64,000 bases of DNA, taken from assembly GCF_040549045.1 (NCBI RefSeq), contig NZ_JBEWTB010000002.1:2201501-2265500 (forward strand), written 5' to 3'. This document shows positions 63,537 through 64,000 of the stretch, one piece after another. Within the stretch, counting starts at the first letter, position 1, and every line of letters starts with the position of its first letter. Under the pieces are notes generated by a model that worked only from the letters and a program-made list of their open reading frames with translations, ran no database searches and was not told the DNA's origin. The translations under genes and the position numbers were made by a program. Source of the stretch: Endozoicomonas sp. NE40 (GTDB taxonomy: Bacteria > Pseudomonadota > Gammaproteobacteria > Pseudomonadales > Endozoicomonadaceae).

Positions 63537-63953
63537 ATGGTGTTGGTCGATACTTGCGTTTGGTCAGCAGCACTGCGACGAAAAAAAACACCCGTAGCGC
63601 CCGAAGAAGCCCGGATACTGAAGCGGCTTATACAACAACACAGAGCGGTTATGATTGGCCCTGTTCTTCAGGAAGTACTCACTGGCATACGCTATGAAGA
63701 ACAATTTCAGCGCTTACAAGCCAAACTAACCGCTTTTGAGTTACTGACCATTACATCAGACGATTTCATTCAGGCTGCCCGATACTCAAGTCTGTGTCGA
63801 AGTAAAGGCGTACAAGGCTCACACACGGATTATCTGATAGCAACCATTGGCATCAAGTACAAAATCCCTGTTTTTACAACTGACAACGATTTCAATCATT
63901 ACCGGAAGCATATACCTGTCCAGTTGTTTGCCAGGCCAGAAGATTTTTCCTGA
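63537..63953 (+). CDS. vapC: VapC-type PIN-domain toxin
   Basis: A 138-residue PIN protein. The acidic catalytic residues are Asp5 in VLVDTCVWSAAL, Glu43 (in VLQEVLTGIRYEEQF), Asp98 in SHTDYLIATIG and Asp116 in FTTDNDFNHY. VapC cleaves tRNA or ribosomal RNA. It is paired with vapB and complete. Confidence 0.9.
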   Translation: MVLVDTCVWSAALRRKKTPVAPEEARILKRLIQQHRAVMIGPVLQEVLTGIRYEEQFQRLQAKLTAFELLTITSDDFIQAARYSSLCRSKGVQGSHTDYLIATIGIKYKIPVFTTDNDFNHYRKHIPVQLFARPEDFS

Positions 63954-64000
63954 TCACAGGATATACAGTGCAAAGTTTTATCCTAATATGACCAATCAGT

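Overview
The window reads as a marine-type gammaproteobacterium. It carries Kdo-linker capsule genes (kpsC, kpsS), a pagL-type lipid A deacylase, the yeaG-yeaH-spoVR operon, ubiC-ubiA-phoB-phoR in series and proteobacterial tRNAs. A secreted protein with C2H2 zinc fingers hints at a host-associated lineage such as the Endozoicomonas group of Oceanospirillales; that placement is inference.

Positions 1 to about 32,300 hold a P2-like (contractile-tail) prophage whose left end lies outside the window. From the left come an integrase cut by the window edge, a LexA/CI-fold repressor on the minus strand, and a divergent AlpA/Cox-like gene. A primase-helicase of the zinc-finger/Toprim/ATPase type follows. 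Next is a run of about fifteen small early genes (5.0-10.3 kb), mostly unknown, several overlapping by ATGA or TGATG, one broken by a 4-bp duplication. An Arc-type repressor and an Ogr-type late activator follow on the minus strand, with portal (Q) and terminase (P). Across a divergent promoter region the plus strand carries scaffold (O), capsid (N), small terminase (M), head completion (L), tail completion (R, S), sheath, tube, lysis genes, a tail chaperone with a classic -1 frameshift site, tape measure, baseplate W/J/I, tail fibre and helper, and baseplate hub and spike. The late operon ends in a 5' stub of a DNA adenine methylase. After it sits a separately promoted membrane protein gene of unknown function (30.2-31.3 kb), the best candidate here for an undescribed prophage-borne system, then a small two-helix membrane protein gene. 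The prophage probably ends at the 3' side of tRNA-Thr (32.3 kb).

The chromosomal part starts with tRNA-Thr and two tandem tRNA-Leu genes. It continues with a DUF2157-like membrane protein, HU, rubredoxin (only 57 codons), a purine permease, chorismate lyase and the UbiA prenyltransferase (first steps of ubiquinone synthesis), PhoB-PhoR, an H-NS-family protein and a fatty acid desaturase. The yeaG kinase operon follows, then a branched-chain amino acid degradation operon: leucine dehydrogenase, E1 alpha, E1 beta and E2, without E3.

The last stretch (52-64 kb) holds the secreted zinc-finger protein, a PilZ protein, Lrp, alanine racemase, a SYLF protein, a second Lrp/AsnC regulator, PagL, KpsS and KpsC. 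It closes with two toxin-antitoxin modules, HipBA and VapBC, pointing away from each other across a palindrome-rich intergenic region.
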